DNA of 64,000 nucleotides from Streptomyces sp. NBC_00249 (GCF_026342355.1 NZ_JAPEMV010000003.1:861003-925002); one strand, 5' to 3'. Positions 34,000 through 42,789 are shown, numbered from the stretch's first letter. Notes: generated from the letters alone by a model not told the origin. Numbers and translations are program-made.

Positions 34000-34915
34000 T
34001 CGCCGCATGGAGCCTCGGCGGGGAGTGGGGGCCGAGTCGCAGCCCGCGCTGTGGAGGTGGTCCGAGGCTGAGCCAGAAGCAGTTCACGCAGCTGGAGGCG
34101 GAGCTGGCCAAGGGGCCGGCCGCGCATGGCTGGGAAGACCGGCGTTGGTCGCTGGCGCGGGTCAAGAGGGTGATCGGCCGGCGCTTCCACCTGACCTGCA
34201 CGGTCGAGGGCGTGCGTAAGCTCCTGGTGCGTAATGGCTGGTCATGCCAGGTCCCGGCCCGACGGGCCATGGAACGGGACGACGACGTGGTCGCGGGGTG
34301 GGTCAAGGAGGTGTGGCCGTGCGCGGAAGACTCGCGGCGGCCCGTGGAGCCTGGCTCGTCTTCGAGGAGGAGGCCGGTTTCTCCATGACGCCGCCGCAGG
34401 CGAGGACCTGGTCACAGCGTGGCCGGACCCCGGTGGTGCGGGTCCGGGGCCGTTCCCGCGGGCGAGTGTCGATCGCCGCGCTGACCTGCTACAAGCCCGG
34501 CCACCGGTCCCGGCTGATCTACCGGCCGCGCCGGGACGACGGCCGGCGCGACGGCCGCAAGAGCTTCTCCTGGCGCGACTGCCGAGACCTGCTGACCGCC
34601 GCACATCAGCAGCTCGGCGGCCCCATCGTGCTCATTTGGGACAACCTCAACGTCCACAAAGCCGCTGATCTGCGGGAATGGGCGGAAGCCCGGGACTGGC
34701 TGACCAACTACTACCTGCCGCACTACGCACCCGACCTCAACCCCGTCGAAGGGATCTGGTCCCTCCTGCGACGCGGCTGGCTCTCCAACGTTGCCTTCAG
34801 CACTCCCGAACACCTCGTCCAGCGCATCCGGCACGGCCTACAACCCATCCAGTACCGCAGCCACCTCATAGACGGCTGCCTCGCCGAGACCGGCCTGGCC
34901 GTCAGACCCGCCTGA
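34000..34915 (+). pseudogene. IS630-family transposase, truncated and frameshifted
   Basis: The sequence is legible from RLSQKQFTQLEAELAKGPAA and WSLARVKRVIGRRFHLTCTV to WVKEVWPCAE. A change of frame at about 34320 leads to ARGAWLVFEEEAGFSMTPPQ, GGPIVLIWDNLNVHK and DLNPVEGIWSLLRRGWLSN. In many streptomycete IS630 elements the two halves lie in separate overlapping frames, so the shift could be programmed. The first catalytic Asp (normally FEDEAG) is Glu here, and the N-terminus is missing, so it is not functional. Confidence 0.7.
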
Positions 34916-35425
34916 CCAACAACACGACATCACGAGTTCAACGTCAGTAGACGTTCGACCAGCTCGCCCACGCCGCTCCAGTACCGGTACCCATCTTGAA
35001 CTTGTTACGTGGCCCCGCCCCAGCGCCGAACCGACCCGCAAAAGTATGTGCGACCTACTTCTGCAGGCGAAATTTCCTGTTCCGCTTCCACCCCATCGCG
35101 TTGACTACGCCCATGAGGACAAGGCGCCAGGCCCACCGGCAGGCCCCCGCACCACGCCTCCCGCACCTGCTGGGATAGGGGCCCCGCGCGGCCCGGCCGC
35201 CTTCAGCCTCACCAACCGACCCCGCGAGAACACCCCTGTCCTGACCCACAGGGGACGCTCTCGCCATGTTTCACCGCGCGGATCTCCGCAAGAAGAGTTC
35301 AGGGGGTTCGATGCATCCGAGATCCGCAGCGCGGCGCGCCGCCAGAAGGCTCGGCGTGCTGTGCCTCGTGCTGCTCGCCGCGTTCAGCCCGATCAACGCC
35401 AGCCCCACACCCGCCCACGCCGAAA
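34916..35425. other. about 510 bp with IS630 tail and upstream of PIG-L gene
   Basis: No complete gene is supported. A frame starting ATG 35311 encodes a convincing signal peptide (RRLGVLCLVLLAAFSPINAS then AHA) but runs into the PIG-L coding region in another frame. It may be a remnant or the start of a short secreted peptide. Confidence 0.35.
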
Positions 35426-36454
35426 ATGGGAGTGCACGTCTTGCAAAGCTCACCGAATCCTGCTGCCGACCGCGGTACCGCGATTTCCCGTCGGCGCGCC
35501 CTGGGACTCGCCGGGGGCGCGGCGCTGGCCGGCACCGGCCTCCTCGCCGGTACGAGTCCGGCTGCCCGCGCGGCCACGGCGCTGAAGACTCCAGCGATCT
35601 TCTACGCCCCGCACCAGGACGACGAGGCCCTGGGATATGTGGGACAGATCCTGGCCCATAAGGCGGCCGGCAGGCCGGTCTTCTTGGTGCTGGTCACCCA
35701 GGGCCAGAACGTCGGGCTTGCCCAGAGGATGAACCAGGGAGCATGCGGGTCCGGCCCCTACGGAGGTCCGGGTCCAGACCTGTGCGTCTACCCGAACGCA
35801 TTCCACAATCTCGGCTGGGACAAGTCCGGCAACAAAATTGACCCCAACACTCCGAGGGTCGTCAAAGCGCGGACCCAGGAGTTCACCGAGGCAGCTCGCA
35901 TCCTCGGGGTGGACAAGTTCTTCAACTGGCAGCTTCCGGAGATCGACGAAGAACTCGGCCAGTCGTTCGACTCACTCAGGGACGCAGTGTTCACCAAGGT
36001 GCGCGCCCTGGAAAAGAAATATCCCGGCTCGTCCCACAAGTTTCCGGCCGGCTGGCTGGACTGCCAGGACACCCACAAGGCCATCTCCGACGCCGCCTAC
36101 TGGCTCAAGGACGAGGTGAAAGACCAAAGATTCACCTACGGCCACATTTACGGCGACTCCGTAAGCGAAGCATGCAACGGAGGCAAGGTCACCAGCAAAG
36201 CATGGCGCGATCGGGTAAGCGCCGACGCCATACAACGCCTGTCCGCCTCCGACATGAAGACCAAGAAGGCAGTTATCCGGGCATACAACACATACGACCC
36301 CGATCGCGGGCTCTACGCAACAGGCTTCCACAGCTACGCACCCGGCCTGCTCGAGGCTTACAACGACCCCAGGGAATGGGTCTACCTCATGCCCTCGGAC
36401 TACTCCCCCGGCCCCATTACCGGGAATCCCGACAAGGGCCCATGGTGCATCTAG
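35426..36454 (+). CDS. secreted PIG-L-family deacetylase
   Basis: This is a 342-residue protein. The N-terminus has a Tat signal (SRRRALGLAGGAALAGTGLL) with likely cleavage near ARA-ATA. The family motif A-P-H-Q-D-D-E-A is at about residue 61, which supplies the zinc ligands His and Asp and the catalytic Asp. The rest is a typical LmbE/PIG-L fold with QDTHKAISDAAYWLKDEV. Such enzymes remove N-acetyl groups from amino sugars, and secreted members may act on cell-wall or exopolysaccharide. Codon use is slightly less GC-rich than that of neighbours (for example TCATTT and AAAGAA codons). A bidirectional terminator follows. Confidence 0.87.
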   Translation: MGVHVLQSSPNPAADRGTAISRRRALGLAGGAALAGTGLLAGTSPAARAATALKTPAIFYAPHQDDEALGYVGQILAHKAAGRPVFLVLVTQGQNVGLAQRMNQGACGSGPYGGPGPDLCVYPNAFHNLGWDKSGNKIDPNTPRVVKARTQEFTEAARILGVDKFFNWQLPEIDEELGQSFDSLRDAVFTKVRALEKKYPGSSHKFPAGWLDCQDTHKAISDAAYWLKDEVKDQRFTYGHIYGDSVSEACNGGKVTSKAWRDRVSADAIQRLSASDMKTKKAVIRAYNTYDPDRGLYATGFHSYAPGLLEAYNDPREWVYLMPSDYSPGPITGNPDKGPWCI

Positions 36455-36503
36455 CAGTACTTAACCGATAAGGCTCAACCCAACGCGCTGTGCGGCGACA
36501 CAA

Positions 36504-36551
36504 AGAGGCCGGGCACTCTCCCCGAAGGTCCGGCAGGAGTGCCTGGCCTCT
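36504..36551. terminator. bidirectional hairpin terminator
   Basis: AGAGGCCGGGCACTC (36504-36518) pairs with GAGTGCCTGGCCTCT (36537-36551), 14 of 15 positions, with an 18-nt loop. It lies between the convergent stops of the PIG-L gene (+) and a small reverse gene (-). There is no long T-tract, as is common in streptomycetes. Confidence 0.7.
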
Positions 36552-36562
36552 GCCTGCATCGG

Positions 36563-36743
36563 CTATCGGTCGCCATCGAAACCGGGGCACAGTTCGTGAA
36601 CTAAGCCAAGGATCTCGTGGTCCGGGCTGCCGAGGACGCCAGCCGCCTCCATCGCACGATTGGCCTCGAGGATGCACCGGCTTGGCCTGATCGGCCTCCC
36701 GCACAACCGGGTCGTCAGCCTCCGTTCTCGTGAACATCGACAT
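36563..36743 (-). pseudogene. small decayed gene
   Basis: ATG 36743 reads MSMFTRTEADDPVVREADQA; the ending is in another frame (CILEANRAMEAAGVLGSPDH then EILGLVHELCPGFDGDR and stop). A one- or two-base change near 36670 explains this. No family is recognised. The hairpin at 36504-36551 would terminate it. Confidence 0.35.
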
Positions 36744-36797
36744 CCCGCCCCCCGGCGGGTGCCTCCCGAAGTCGTGAAGAACGGACTTGACGAACCG

Positions 36798-36938
36798 GGT
36801 TCTGGCTCAACTTCTGTGGAGCTGCGTCGCGTGCGCTCGTGCCCGCGTCGGACCAACGCGTTGACCAGCAGGTCCCCATCGTCCAGCGTCCCGATGAACT
36901 GAGCGTCTGGCCGTCACCACAGAAGTTGAGCCAGAACC
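36798..36938. mobile_element. 141-bp MITE with 22-bp inverted repeats
   Basis: The left end GGTTCTGGCTCAACTTCTGT then GG is repeated exactly as the complement at the right end (36917-36938). The 8-bp direct repeat ACGAACCG flanks it on both sides (36790-36797 and 36939-36946). The size, long perfect repeats and 8-bp duplication point to a non-autonomous derivative of an ISL3-like element. It has no coding capacity. Confidence 0.88.
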
Positions 36939-36945
36939 ACGAACC

Positions 36946-37194
36946 GTGTACAAAGCCAGCCACCGCTACACCCGCTTCAAGACCTTCCCGCGGCTGTACG
37001 TCGTCCTGGCGGGCAAGGCGGAGCACCTGCTCGACAACCGCCGGCAGGCGCTCACCGACGCCGTGCAGGGCATCACCATCGCGGTGTGGGTGAACACCCT
37101 GCCCCGGCTCCAGCGTGGCGAGCCCTGGTACGAGATCGGCGTTGACGACCCGGACCGGCGCCGCGCCCGCTACCCCGAAGCGGTCGGCCGCTGA
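36946..37194 (+). pseudogene. C-terminal fragment, replication-relaxation-like
   Basis: The frame after the MITE reads RYTRFKTFPRLYVVLAGKAE, HLLDNRRQALTDAVQGIT and PWYEIGVDDPDRRRARYPEA, stopping at 37194. The KTFPRLYVVLAG strand followed by a helix of Arg/Gln recalls the end of actinobacterial replication-relaxation proteins, but this is weak. The 5' part was separated by the MITE. Iteron-like repeats follow immediately. Confidence 0.4.
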
Positions 37195-37490
37195 CCGGCT
37201 CTGGGCAAGCCCAAGGGGAGCCTGGGCAAGCCGCCCCGAACCGGGCTTACCCACCCCGGCCGGAGGCGCTCCGGCCAGGCGGCGTCGGTCACGGCCATCC
37301 CCGGCCTTCCCGGCGAGGGCGCGGCTGACCGATGACGGGTGACCGATGACCGGTCACCGCCTCGGTCGGGAGTTGCACGGGTCGGTCACGGCGCTGACGT
37401 GCCGTTTGACCGATCGCGGGAGACGGATCGGTCACGCCTGGTCTGCCGACCGCTCACGGGTCCCGGTGGGCAAGCCCCACCGCGCGAAGG
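37195..37490. repeat. about 300-bp iteron-like repeat, copy 1
   Basis: It contains GGGCAAGCC motifs at its start (37203-37211, 37224-37232) and end, and many TGACCG/CGGTCA motifs between 37283 and 37440 (for example TCGGTCACGG, GCTGACCGATG, TTTGACCGATCG, GATCGGTCACG). Copy 2 lies at 41095-41395 with the same order and an estimated 80 to 90 percent identity. Confidence 0.7.
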
Positions 37491-37606
37491 GCTTGCCCAC
37501 CATCCGGGCCGCAGGGCGGGATGGCTCCCGAGGTCGTGGCGTCACCGTCTGGGACGCGGCGGTCCGGAGCCGACCGACGCCACCTCGCCGGCCGTACACC
37601 GGAGCC

Positions 37607-37870
37607 ATGAGCCGAAACGAGCAGAACAATGCCGGGCTCGGGCCAAGCGACCCGGGGGACATGTGGCACGCCCTCGCCGCCCTCCGCGGGACCCGCTCCG
37701 AACCCGTCGACCGCCTCGTACCCTTCGAGCGCGCCGACGCGTTGCTCTCCCTCACCCGGCCCGACGACATCGGCTTCACCGCACGGGTGGAACTGTCCGG
37801 CGGGGAAACGATGAGCCACGTCCACGACCTGATCACCGCAGTCACTCGCGGCATCACCTACGAACTGGGC
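37607..37870 (+). pseudogene. accessory protein of the DDMWHAL type, 3' truncated
   Basis: ATG 37607 reads MSRNEQNNAGLGPSDPGDMW, HALAALRGTRSEPVDRL and DIGFTARVELSGGETMSHVH, clearly paralogous to the gene at 19536. Homology stops at about 37868, where unrelated sequence from the opposite strand begins. Its first half is intact, so it complements the frameshifted copy at 19536. Confidence 0.55.
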
Positions 37871-37875
37871 GGTCC

Positions 37876-38056
37876 GGCGGCGGACAGTGCTTCCCGGCAC
37901 CGTGCCGCGCATGATGCCGGAGATGGTGATCTTGGAGCCGTCGGCTACGGCCTTGTTGGACTTGATGGACACGGAAGTCTCGGACACTCGCTGTTTCCCT
38001 GTTCCCCTGTTCGGCGCCGGTGTGCGGATATTGATCTTGCTGGTGGAGCGTTGCAC
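37876..38056 (-). pseudogene. fragment of an exported beta-domain protein
   Basis: The reverse strand reads RVSETSVSIKSNKAVADGSK then ITISGIMRGTVPGSTVRR. The Ser/Thr/Lys pattern is that of an Ig-like beta domain from a secreted protein. There is no signal peptide and the fragment ends at the junction with the DDMWHAL gene. The family is uncertain. Confidence 0.3.
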
Positions 38057-38143
38057 ACCGCCTCGGCGCCGATCCCGCGATAGTCCCCGGAACCCTGCTG
38101 CGCGACTACGCGGACGAGATCGACGGGGTACGCGTCATTTACC

Positions 38144-39136
38144 TCATTGACCGCTGCGGATCTCGTCGATGCGCTTCGCCAGAGCCTGTGTCTCCGCGAC
38201 CAGCCGCCCGTGCGCCTTCTTCTGCTCCTCAGCACCCCGGTCCCTGAACGCCCCGCTGAAGTGGGGTTGGAGCTGGGTCCACCAGCCGTAGTCCAGCATT
38301 GCCCACGCCTGCGGGCAGAGGGGGGCGCGGGTCTTCGGGAGATAGCCGCTGTCGACCAGGGACTGCTGGTACTTCTTCGGGTCGCTGCCCTCCAGGTAGC
38401 ACAGGAAGTTGAAGGCCCGCTGCTGGGTAACGGGGTGGTCGCTCGACATGCCCTCCAGGGTCGGCGTGCCTTCCTTGCGTGCGATCTCGTCGAAGAGGAT
38501 CGCGGCGGCCAGCGACGGGCCTGGCCCGACCTCGTTGACGGTATAGAAGGACGCGAAGCCGTCCGCCGCGTCCTCTTCGAGACCGAGGTTGGCCAGGAGG
38601 AGCTGGCGCTGCAGGGCATGGCCCATCTCGTGGCCGAAGATGAATTCGGTCGACAGCACGGTCAGGTCGTCGGTGTTGTACTCGGACGCGGGGAACGGGG
38701 CGGGCCGTTCGACGGTCTTCACGACATCGGAGAAGGCCTTCTCGATCTCGGTCAGGAACGGTGGCGGGACGAAGATCGTCCTGCCGTCGGGCTGGGTGAC
38801 GGCGTCGGTGACGCCGGGCGGCACGGCGGCGGTGACCTTCACGACCATGTCGTGCGGGAGGGTGAGTGATCTGTTCACCCAGTCGGCCGTACGCTCCAGC
38901 ACGCGGGAGTTCCGGATCAGTGCCACGGCCTCCCGGTCCTCCGGTTTGACCGTTTGGGCCTCGTAGACGACGGTGACCCTGCCGGAGCGCGCCGCCTGGG
39001 GGCGGGGTCCTGCTCCAGGGCCCTGCCCGGCGTCGCGGGCCGCGCCGCTGCACCCGGTCGAGACGACCCCGGCGAGGAGCAGCACACCTGACAGGACGAT
39101 GCGCGCCCTCTTCGAGCGACCGGCGGTGTTCGGCAT
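38144..39136 (-). CDS. DUF4344 metallopeptidase-like lipoprotein
   Basis: This is a 330-residue exported protein. The signal ends in the lipobox AGVVSTGC at about residues 22-29. The catalytic region FIFGHEMGHALQRQLLLANL carries the zinc motif HEMGH, with a downstream EDAADGFASFYTVNEVG that provides the third ligand region. This layout defines DUF4344 putative zinc metallopeptidases. It probably acts on extracellular or envelope proteins. It starts at ATG 39136 and is intact and monocistronic. Confidence 0.87.
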   Translation of the reverse strand: MPNTAGRSKRARIVLSGVLLLAGVVSTGCSGAARDAGQGPGAGPRPQAARSGRVTVVYEAQTVKPEDREAVALIRNSRVLERTADWVNRSLTLPHDMVVKVTAAVPPGVTDAVTQPDGRTIFVPPPFLTEIEKAFSDVVKTVERPAPFPASEYNTDDLTVLSTEFIFGHEMGHALQRQLLLANLGLEEDAADGFASFYTVNEVGPGPSLAAAILFDEIARKEGTPTLEGMSSDHPVTQQRAFNFLCYLEGSDPKKYQQSLVDSGYLPKTRAPLCPQAWAMLDYGWWTQLQPHFSGAFRDRGAEEQKKAHGRLVAETQALAKRIDEIRSGQ

Positions 39137-39239
39137 CCTTGATCGGCTCCCGTCGCGTGTCCCCTCATTGATCCTCCGGCCGTCCGGAGGCGGGTGCCCG
39201 TCGAGCCGCCCGTACGGGGGACCGTTCGCTGTGTGGGCG

Positions 39240-39483
39240 ACCTTCGGCCCTCGGCGCGGTCATCGGCGTCGCCCGCCTCACCGACTGCCACCCCGAGCAG
39301 GGACCCGAGCGCTGCACCAGCCCTTGGGCGCAGCGCGAGGCCCACCACCTGGTCCTCACCGACGTCCACGAACTCGCCCTGCCCGTGCCAGCCAAGGGCG
39401 CGCTCCCGGCCTGGAAGCCGGCCCGCGACCTCGTGGACCAGGTCCTCGCCCAGTTCCCCCACCTCCGACCGGAGGCCACCTGA
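39240..39483 (+). pseudogene. ASCH-domain protein, C-terminal part
   Basis: The plus strand reads LGAVIGVARLTDCHPEQGPE, RCTSPWAQREAHHLVLTDVH and ELALPVPAKGALPAWKPARD, then stops at 39481-39483. This is the end of an ASCH (PUA-like RNA-binding) domain protein found in streptomycete accessory regions. The first half is missing. The stop overlaps the next ATG (TGATG). Confidence 0.55.
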
Positions 39484-39692
39484 TGAACAGCAGCCCGCAG
39501 GCCGACGACGACCAGGCCCTCGCCTACTCCGAGCCGGCCGCCCACCCGAAGGGCACCGGTACGGGCGGCCAGCCCCCGCGCCGCTCGCCCCGGACCGCCA
39601 GCGGCGAGCGAACCACAGGTCAGGGGGCCCTGTGTGATGTCCAGCGTGCCTGCACACACTCGGCTGTAACGACGCCGTCGGTGCGTCGTTGA
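39483..39692 (+). CDS. small accessory protein coupled to the ASCH gene
   Basis: ATG 39483 overlaps the preceding TGA by one base. The product starts MNSSPQADDDQALAYSEPAA and is Pro/Arg-rich; after about 40 residues the composition changes (GALCDVQRACTHSAV), suggesting a truncated gene running into unrelated DNA. No family is recognised. Confidence 0.35.
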   Translation: MNSSPQADDDQALAYSEPAAHPKGTGTGGQPPRRSPRTASGERTTGQGALCDVQRACTHSAVTTPSVRR

Positions 39693-39751
39693 CGACGGAG
39701 TCCATAGAAGTGGGTTCATTCTGGATGTCCAGGGCAACGAAGGAGGCGGCG

Positions 39752-40027
39752 ATGATCGCAAGGGTGGCCGTGTGGGAGCCCATGCCAACTGACGACCGAG
39801 ACTGGGTGCTGGATGCCGCCGCCACCGTGCCCGGCGTGCACGGGGCGTATCACCTCGTCGATCCGGCCACGGGCAACGGACTGTCCATTTCCTTGTTCGA
39901 GAACGAAGCCGCAGCTCACGCTGCGCGAGAAGCGATCGAGAGGCGTGCTGAGGAGATCGGCTGGAACAGCGCCCCGCATCCGGCACCCACCTCGCACACG
40001 ATCTATCAGGTTGTCCGGCACATGTAG
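39752..40027 (+). CDS. small ABM-like protein
   Basis: ATG 39752 follows AAGGAGG with 5-6 nt spacing and gives 91 residues: MIARVAVWEPMPTDDRDWVL, AAATVPGVHGAYHLVD, LSISLFENEAAAHAAREAIE. The beta-alpha-beta order and the ISLFENEAAA strand-helix are those of antibiotic-biosynthesis-monooxygenase-like (ferredoxin-like) proteins. Such small domains are dimeric; the activity is unknown. The frame is open further upstream but the ribosome site supports this start. Confidence 0.65.
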   Translation: MIARVAVWEPMPTDDRDWVLDAAATVPGVHGAYHLVDPATGNGLSISLFENEAAAHAAREAIERRAEEIGWNSAPHPAPTSHTIYQVVRHM

Positions 40028-40269
40028 TGCGGAGGCAGGGAGCGGTGCCCACGAACGATGCACGCACTCAGCCTGCGATGACACGGGCAGCGTCGGTCAA
40101 GTTTCGCTGAGACTGCTCGAACTTCGCTGAGACGAGACACCGACTTCGCCAGCTGTTCGTCATCCGGCGTCGAAGCGCCTCCAGCCGGCCCGGCAACCGC
40201 GGGTACCCGTTGGGCAAGCAGGGCCAGCACCCCGTCTCCGAGAGAGCTGAATCCGGGAATTGGGCGAGA

Positions 40270-40405
40270 CCACTGACGGCCACGACCTGGTCCTCATCGA
40301 TGTCGACCTGCTCGGCCTCTGGAACAGCGGCACGGCACTGACCACGCTCCTCGACCTGGACATCGGCCGGTCCGGCACCAACCGGAGGCTGGCCCCGGAC
40401 AACTG
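40270..40405 (+). pseudogene. C-terminal scrap of unknown protein
   Basis: The frame reads GHDLVLIDVDLLGLWNSGTA, LTTLLDLDIG and RSGTNRRLAPDN before TGA. It has good codon bias but no start. Upstream at 40095-40135 the block TTCGCTGAGAC occurs twice, about 20 bp apart, perhaps an old IS end. Confidence 0.3.
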
Positions 40406-40419
40406 AGCCCTCCTGCCGC

Positions 40420-40935
40420 TCAGCGGCCGTCGATGCCTTTCCAGCCGTGCCCGAGCCCGAGGCGTCGGGGCCGCGTTGATGAGACGGCGGGCGCCTGGCG
40501 GGGGAGTTCGCGGCGGGCGGCGAGGAGCACGGCGGGGGCCTGGGCGTGGGCCGCGTCCAGCGTGATGGTCAGCAGGGCGGGGCCGAGCTGGTGGACCCGG
40601 TGTCCGGTGAGGCTGTGAGCGGCGAGCGCCCGCCGCAGGCCGGTGCTCAGCACTGCCGGATCCTCCGCGGCGTCGGCTCGGCGGGCCTGCCCGGCTGTCG
40701 CCGGTACGTGTTCGACGCGTTCGCGGAGCGCGGCGACGGCAGCCGGGATGACCTCCAGGAGCTCAGCGGCCTCCGGGCTGAGCTCGGACAGCGCCCCGGC
40801 GAGCACCTCCAGTGCGGTGGCCGCGTCCTCCACAGTGTCGGCACTCCAGCGCTCGGGTCCGGCGGCGTCGGCGAGCGCACACACCGGGACCACCGCGCTC
40901 TCGGCCAGCGGGTCCAGGGAGGTGGAGTGCTTCAT
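40420..40935 (-). CDS. hypothetical protein, Ala/Glu-rich
   Basis: ATG 40935 gives 171 residues (MKHSTSLDPLAESAVVPVCA). It is strongly helical with long Ala/Glu/Leu stretches (ATALEVLAGALSELSPEAAE, LLEVIPAAVAALRERVEH), and ends with LLTITLDAAHAQAPAVLLAA. There is no signal peptide or membrane segment. It could be a small cytoplasmic helical-bundle protein. The family is not recognised. Confidence 0.5.
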   Translation of the reverse strand: MKHSTSLDPLAESAVVPVCALADAAGPERWSADTVEDAATALEVLAGALSELSPEAAELLEVIPAAVAALRERVEHVPATAGQARRADAAEDPAVLSTGLRRALAAHSLTGHRVHQLGPALLTITLDAAHAQAPAVLLAARRELPRQAPAVSSTRPRRLGLGHGWKGIDGR

Positions 40936-41795
40936 ATCTCGCCCAACGAGTACAGCCAGTCCGCGTGATGCTGGCACCTCATGATCGCTGCCGGGCTGTC
41001 TCGGCGGGCACACCCAGAAGCCAGGGACCGGTGAGGATCGAGTGGGTGCCGATGCGGCGCCAGATCACGTGAGGGGTGCCGGGGCGCAGCTCGGGCCCGT
41101 CGGCCGCTGACCGCCACGCACGTCTGCTGGGCAAGCCCAAGGGGAGCCTGGGCAAGCCGCCCCGAACAGCGGCTTGCCCACCCTGGCCGGGGCGCGCTGG
41201 ACACGGCGGCGTCGGTCACGGTCCGCCCGTGGCTTCTCGGCGAGGCCGTGGCTGACCGATGGCCGGTGACCGGTCCGGTCGGTAGTTGCACGGGTCGGTC
41301 ACGGCGCTGACGTGCTGTTTGACCGATCGCAGGAGACGGATCGGTCACGATTGGCCCGCCGACCGGTCACGGGCCCTGGTGGGCAAGCCTCACCTCTCCT
41401 TCTGATCCGAGTCCGCTCGACGCTGTCCGTGGGCCATCCCGGGTGTCGCCCCCGGCCGTTCGAGGGATCTCCGGGCCGCCTCCCCCACGTCTCCCGCCCC
41501 GCCGGGCATCTTGTTCCACGTGTGGCCCTTACGCCGCCCTGCCCCCGCAACGACAGCGGGGCAGGGCGGCTGGTCATGCGCACGTGCAGACAAATCTCCG
41601 GGTGACGGGGACCTGCATCGGTCCCCTTGGCTTTGTTGATGAGATGCGAGAGCGTTTGTCGCTCAGGGCAGAGAGCGCCCTGTTCCGATGAGAAACGATG
41701 TCGCCCAGTTTCGAGAGCACTTGGGTACTTGCTTCGGCGGCGTGCCGATGCTTTGCGTCGTGCTGGCGCGTGGCCGGTCACGGCGTGGGGGAGTC
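40936..41795. other. region with repeat copy 2 and no supported gene
   Basis: Apart from the iteron-like repeat (41095-41395), no coding sequence is convincing. The short stretch before the repeat (41060-41110) matches the end of the gene before copy 1 only in its last few bases, so this copy has lost its companion gene. Confidence 0.4.
41095..41395. repeat. about 300-bp iteron-like repeat, copy 2
   Basis: The order is the same as at 37195-37490: GGGCAAGCC (41129-41137, 41150-41158), the inverted GGCTTGCCC (41171-41179), then TCGGTCACGG, GCTGACCGATG, GGTCGGTCACGG, TTTGACCGATCG, GATCGGTCACG and a final GGTGGGCAAGCC. The TGACCG motifs occur in both orientations. Confidence 0.7.
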
Positions 41796-42191
41796 CTAAT
41801 CGTGGGTCGGGCCGGCCGCGGACATGATGGCCTGCCAGGGGGCGGCGTCGAAGATGAGCTTGATCGAGGTGATCCGGCCGTCGCGCAAGCGGAAGTGCTC
41901 GGCCGTGTGCTGGGTGATGCCGACGGCAGGGGCGGTGTGGACGTCGTAGACCAGGGTGGCCTCGGTCTCGCCGTACAGCTCGCTGATCAGCTCCACGCCG
42001 GTGACGATGCCGAGGAGCCCGTCCAGGCCGTCGAGGTGGCCGGTAGGGCTGTCGGAGGTGATGAACGGACTGCGGAAGCGGAAGCCTTCGCCGATCTGGG
42101 CGGCGGCCGCGCTGACGTCTCCCCGGAAGCGGGCCTCGTGGTAGGCCCGGACCGTGCGTCGGGTGGCTATGGTGGCTGTGTCGGTGGGCAT
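41796..42191 (-). CDS. NTF2/SnoaL-like protein
   Basis: This is a 131-residue protein starting MPTDTATIATRRTVRAYHEA. The sequence RFRGDVSAAAAQIGEGFRFR, ITSDSPTGHLDGLDGLLGIV and EHFRLRDGRITSIKLIFDAA is the cone-shaped alpha+beta fold of the NTF2-like superfamily. Members include polyketide cyclases and ketosteroid isomerase-like enzymes; the ligand here is unknown. It starts 22 bp after the MarR stop on the same strand, so the two form an operon and are probably co-regulated. Confidence 0.8.
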   Translation of the reverse strand: MPTDTATIATRRTVRAYHEARFRGDVSAAAAQIGEGFRFRSPFITSDSPTGHLDGLDGLLGIVTGVELISELYGETEATLVYDVHTAPAVGITQHTAEHFRLRDGRITSIKLIFDAAPWQAIMSAAGPTHD

Positions 42192-42213
42192 GGGGTGCTC
42201 CGTCGTCGTCGGT

Positions 42214-42789
42214 TCAGGAAGCCGGCGGCTGGTCGTGCCGTCCCGCGTTCAGGTACTGCTCGATGCGTTGCTGGTTCTCGACCACGCGCAGGCACAGGTC
42301 GCGGAACCGGGCAAGGTCATCGTCGGTGAAGCCCTGGAAGACGGCGGACATGGCGCGTTGCGTCGGCTGCCGGAAGGCGTCCAGCCAGTCGCGGCCGGCC
42401 GGTGTGATCGTGGCTCGTACCGACCGGCGGTCGCGCGGGTCCTGGACCCGCCGCGCCAGGCCGTCACGTTCGAGTGTGTCGACCAAGCCGGTGACGTTGC
42501 GGGAACTCACCCCCGCCGCACGAGCCAGTTCGCCAATGCTCAGGCCTTCGTCCACGGCTGTGCTCAGCCGTGCGAGGACGTCGAGCGCCCCCGCGCTGAG
42601 CCCACGTCCCCCCGCACCGTGCGACCTCAGCCGGTCGACCGCCTGCGAGGCCGACCGGACGGCTGCGGCCGTCTCCAGCGCGCGGGTGTCGCCGCCTGCC
42701 GAGAACGCCTGCATGGAGTCCCGGACGCCGGGGTCGTAGAGGGAGCCATCAGGGTCACGGGCCAGATCAGAATTATGTACGTGCTTCAT
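42214..42789 (-). CDS. MarR-family regulator
   Basis: This is a 191-residue protein. ATG 42789 is chosen because an AT-rich palindrome sits on it and homology-like sequence follows. The winged helix reads LSAGALDVLARLSTAVDEGL, LARAAGVSSRNVTGLVDTLE and RDGLARRVQDPRDRRSVRAT, with the DPRDRR wing typical of MarR. The N-terminal and C-terminal helices form the dimer. It probably represses its own operon with the NTF2-like gene and responds to a small phenolic or similar ligand. Intact. Confidence 0.88.
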   Translation of the reverse strand: MKHVHNSDLARDPDGSLYDPGVRDSMQAFSAGGDTRALETAAAVRSASQAVDRLRSHGAGGRGLSAGALDVLARLSTAVDEGLSIGELARAAGVSSRNVTGLVDTLERDGLARRVQDPRDRRSVRATITPAGRDWLDAFRQPTQRAMSAVFQGFTDDDLARFRDLCLRVVENQQRIEQYLNAGRHDQPPAS

